Shown: positions 62,252 through 64,000 of the stretch, in pieces
Position numbering within the stretch: position 1 is the stretch's first letter
Layout: every line of letters starts with the position of its first letter
Assembly: GCF_000337835.1 (NCBI RefSeq)
Contig: NZ_AOLM01000020.1
Span: forward strand, 62,001 to 126,000
Direction: 5' to 3'
Length of the DNA stretch: 64,000 nucleotides
DNA from: Haloferax sulfurifontis ATCC BAA-897
GTDB lineage: Archaea > Halobacteriota > Halobacteria > Halobacteriales > Haloferacaceae
Position numbers and translations under genes: made by a program
The notes under the pieces: model-generated
Database searches by the model: none
What the model was told of the DNA's origin: nothing
Seen by the model: only the letters and a program-made list of their open reading frames with translations

Positions 62252-63900
62252 TATGCGGTCACCTCTTCGTTGCCGAGTTCGCGCGCGTCGAGCTCGCCGA
62301 GGACCGCGCGGAGGAAGCCGAGGAACGGCGGGCTCGCGCGGTCGGGTCGGGAGCGGAACTCGGGGTGGAACTGCGTCCCGAAGAAGAACGGGTGGTTCGT
62401 CAGTTCGAGAATCTCCATGCGGTTTTCGGCGCGGCCGGAGAAGCGAAGCCCCTCGGATTCGAGCTCGTCGATGAGTTCGGGGTTCACCTCGTAGCGGTGG
62501 CGGTGGCGCTCCGTACAGGAGGTGTCGCCGTACACCGCCTCCGCGAGCGTGCCGGCGTCGATGTCGGTGTCGTGCGCGCCGAGGCGCATCGTGCCGCCCA
62601 TCTCGTCGACCTCGTACTGCTCGGGCAGGAGGTCGATGACCGGGTAGGGCGTGTCGGGGTCGAGTTCGGCCGAGTGGGCCTCGTCGTGGCCGAGGACGTT
62701 CCGGGCCTGCTCGACGACGGCCATCTGGAAGCCCAGACAGAGACCGAGGAAGGGGACGTCGTTCTCGCGGGCGTAGCGGATGGCCTCGATTTTGCCGCCG
62801 GTTCCGCGGGAGCCGAAGCCGCCGGGGACGACGACGCCGTCGGCGTCCTTCAGGCGCTCTTCGTGCTTGTCGAGCATCTCGTCGGAGTCGACCCAGAGGA
62901 TGTTCACGTCGACGCCGCACTCGATGCCCGCGTGCTTGAGCGCCTCGTGGATGGACATGTAGGCGTCTTCGAGGGCGTACTTGCCGACGAGCGCGATGTC
63001 GACCGAGCCGGTCCGGTCGGCCGTGACGAGCTCGCGCCACCGGTTGTCGCGGTCTTCCTTCGGGAGCGCCTCGTCGGCGATGCCGAGCCGCTCCATGACG
63101 TACTCGTCGAGGCCCTCCTCTTCGACCATCAGCGGGACGTGGTAGATGTCCGGCACGTCGGGGTTGGAGAACACGGCGGCGTCCGGCACGTCGCAGAACT
63201 GCGCGATTTTGCTCTTCGTCGCCGGTTCGAGTTTGTCGTCGGCGCGGCCGACGAGGATGTCCGGCTGGAGGCCGATGCTCCGAAGCTCCTTGACGGAGTG
63301 CTGGGTGGGCTTCGTCTTCTGCTCGCCGTTCTTCGAGTAGGGAACGAGCGTGACGTGCGTGAACAGCACGTCGCCGTCTTCCTCCTCGGAGGCGAACTGG
63401 CGGAGCGATTCGAGGAACGGCATCGACTCGATGTCGCCGACGGTGCCGCCGACCTCGACGAGACACACGTCGGTCCCCTCGGCCGCCTCGCGGATGCGGC
63501 GCTTGATGTCCTCCGTGACGTGCGGGATAATCTGGACCGTCTTCCCGAGGTAGTCGCCGTCGCGCTCCTTCTGGATGACGTGCTGGTAGGTCTTGCCCGT
63601 CGTGATGTTGTGGTCGGCGGTCATGTCGACGCCCAGGAACCGCTCGTAGTTCCCGAGGTCGAGGTCGACTTCCGCGCCGTCTTTCAGTACGTACACCTCC
63701 CCGTGCTCGTAGGGGTTCATGGTCCCGGCGTCGACGTTCAGGTACGGGTCAATCTTGACCGCGGTGACGTCGAACCCGGCGTTCTTCAGGAGTCGCCCGG
63801 TGCTCGCGGCCGTGATACCCTTCCCGAGGCCGGACATGACACCCCCGGTTACGAAAATGAACTTGCGCCCCATCTCTGGGTCGTATTCGTCCGTCGGCAT
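62251..63900 (-). CDS. pyrG: CTP synthase
   Basis: 549 residues from ATG 63900. Synthase domain: [53 protein letters not shown]. Glutaminase domain: [23 protein letters not shown] (nucleophile Cys) and FHPEFRSRP (His-Glu). Makes CTP from UTP using glutamine. First gene of pyrG-guaA-small protein, which couples pyrimidine and purine synthesis. TATA-like TTTTGAAG lies about 26 nt upstream. Confidence 0.98.
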   Translation of the reverse strand: MPTDEYDPEMGRKFIFVTGGVMSGLGKGITAASTGRLLKNAGFDVTAVKIDPYLNVDAGTMNPYEHGEVYVLKDGAEVDLDLGNYERFLGVDMTADHNITTGKTYQHVIQKERDGDYLGKTVQIIPHVTEDIKRRIREAAEGTDVCLVEVGGTVGDIESMPFLESLRQFASEEEDGDVLFTHVTLVPYSKNGEQKTKPTQHSVKELRSIGLQPDILVGRADDKLEPATKSKIAQFCDVPDAAVFSNPDVPDIYHVPLMVEEEGLDEYVMERLGIADEALPKEDRDNRWRELVTADRTGSVDIALVGKYALEDAYMSIHEALKHAGIECGVDVNILWVDSDEMLDKHEERLKDADGVVVPGGFGSRGTGGKIEAIRYARENDVPFLGLCLGFQMAVVEQARNVLGHDEAHSAELDPDTPYPVIDLLPEQYEVDEMGGTMRLGAHDTDIDAGTLAEAVYGDTSCTERHRHRYEVNPELIDELESEGLRFSGRAENRMEILELTNHPFFFGTQFHPEFRSRPDRASPPFLGFLRAVLGELDARELGNEEVTA

Positions 63901-64000
63901 ACTGACCGTGTGCGAGCGTACTTCAAAACCATTTCGGAGGGAACATCGTGTGCCAGAGCACCGCACGCACCAGAATCCGAGAGAATCGCGCGACTGCGAC

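Noticed and set aside
1-64000. tRNA, rRNA or CRISPR array
   Set aside because: No cloverleaf-type intergenic segment, rRNA-like stretch or regularly spaced repeats was seen by eye. A tRNAscan or CRISPR search would be decisive.

Overview
The window is a haloarchaeal chromosome segment, most likely Haloferax or a close relative. GC is high, predicted proteins are strongly acidic, many genes have a TATA-like box 25-30 nt before an ATG or GTG (leaderless transcripts), and marker genes are archaeal: a salt-type dodecin, transcription factor S, a halocyanin, a single-subunit guaA, an archaeal Vms1-like peptidyl-tRNA hydrolase and a geranylgeranyl-reductase-type flavoprotein. I see no rRNA, tRNA or CRISPR array.

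1-27 kb is mostly metabolic. It holds a truncated 5'-nucleotidase-type phosphoesterase, dodecin, a FilR1-like regulator, small haloarchaeal proteins, an A-type Fe-S carrier next to hisD, a canonical Nramp transporter, secreted proteins, a class V aminotransferase, a large FAD/Fe-S 2-hydroxyacid dehydrogenase, a flavodoxin, the thiE-thiM-thiD operon, an HpcH/HpaI aldolase, a ring-cleaving-dioxygenase-like VOC protein, a second class V aminotransferase, a tautomerase, a PAS histidine kinase and a second, atypical Nramp-fold protein.

26.5-30.7 kb is a respiratory module: a membrane-anchored halocyanin divergent from a small membrane protein, a Rieske protein, a full-length cytochrome b and another membrane protein. 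The intervening promoter region contains a 12-bp palindrome. 30.8-36.8 kb looks accessory: a flippase, a five-PKD surface protein coupled to two membrane proteins, then a winged-helix/PemK toxin-antitoxin pair whose toxin has a non-domain tail. 37-53 kb returns to housekeeping and membrane genes: the geranylgeranyl-reductase-type enzyme, ilvD, a His-rich MoaB, quinone oxidoreductase, Vms1-like protein, a DUF1611/enolase-superfamily pair (DgcN/DgcA-like) and PspA.

The most unusual region is 53.5-55.2 kb. This AT-rich island is bounded by a direct repeat of the 3' end of the transcription factor S gene, with a 16-bp exact core followed by wobble-position differences. This is the signature of integrase-mediated insertion into the end of tfs. 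No recombinase remains. The island carries five tandem, tightly packed paralogous micro-genes of 35-38 codons encoding C-x4-C-x10-C-x2-H mini zinc fingers with an invariant GREH motif, followed 4 nt later by a five-helix membrane protein. I regard this as the best candidate for an undescribed system.

55.2-64 kb has tfs, a coiled-coil zinc-ribbon protein with a RAD55-like protein that has a degenerate Walker A motif, a beta-RFAP synthase homologue, two secreted proteins (one with a fresh 45-bp internal duplication) and the pyrG-guaA-small-protein operon.
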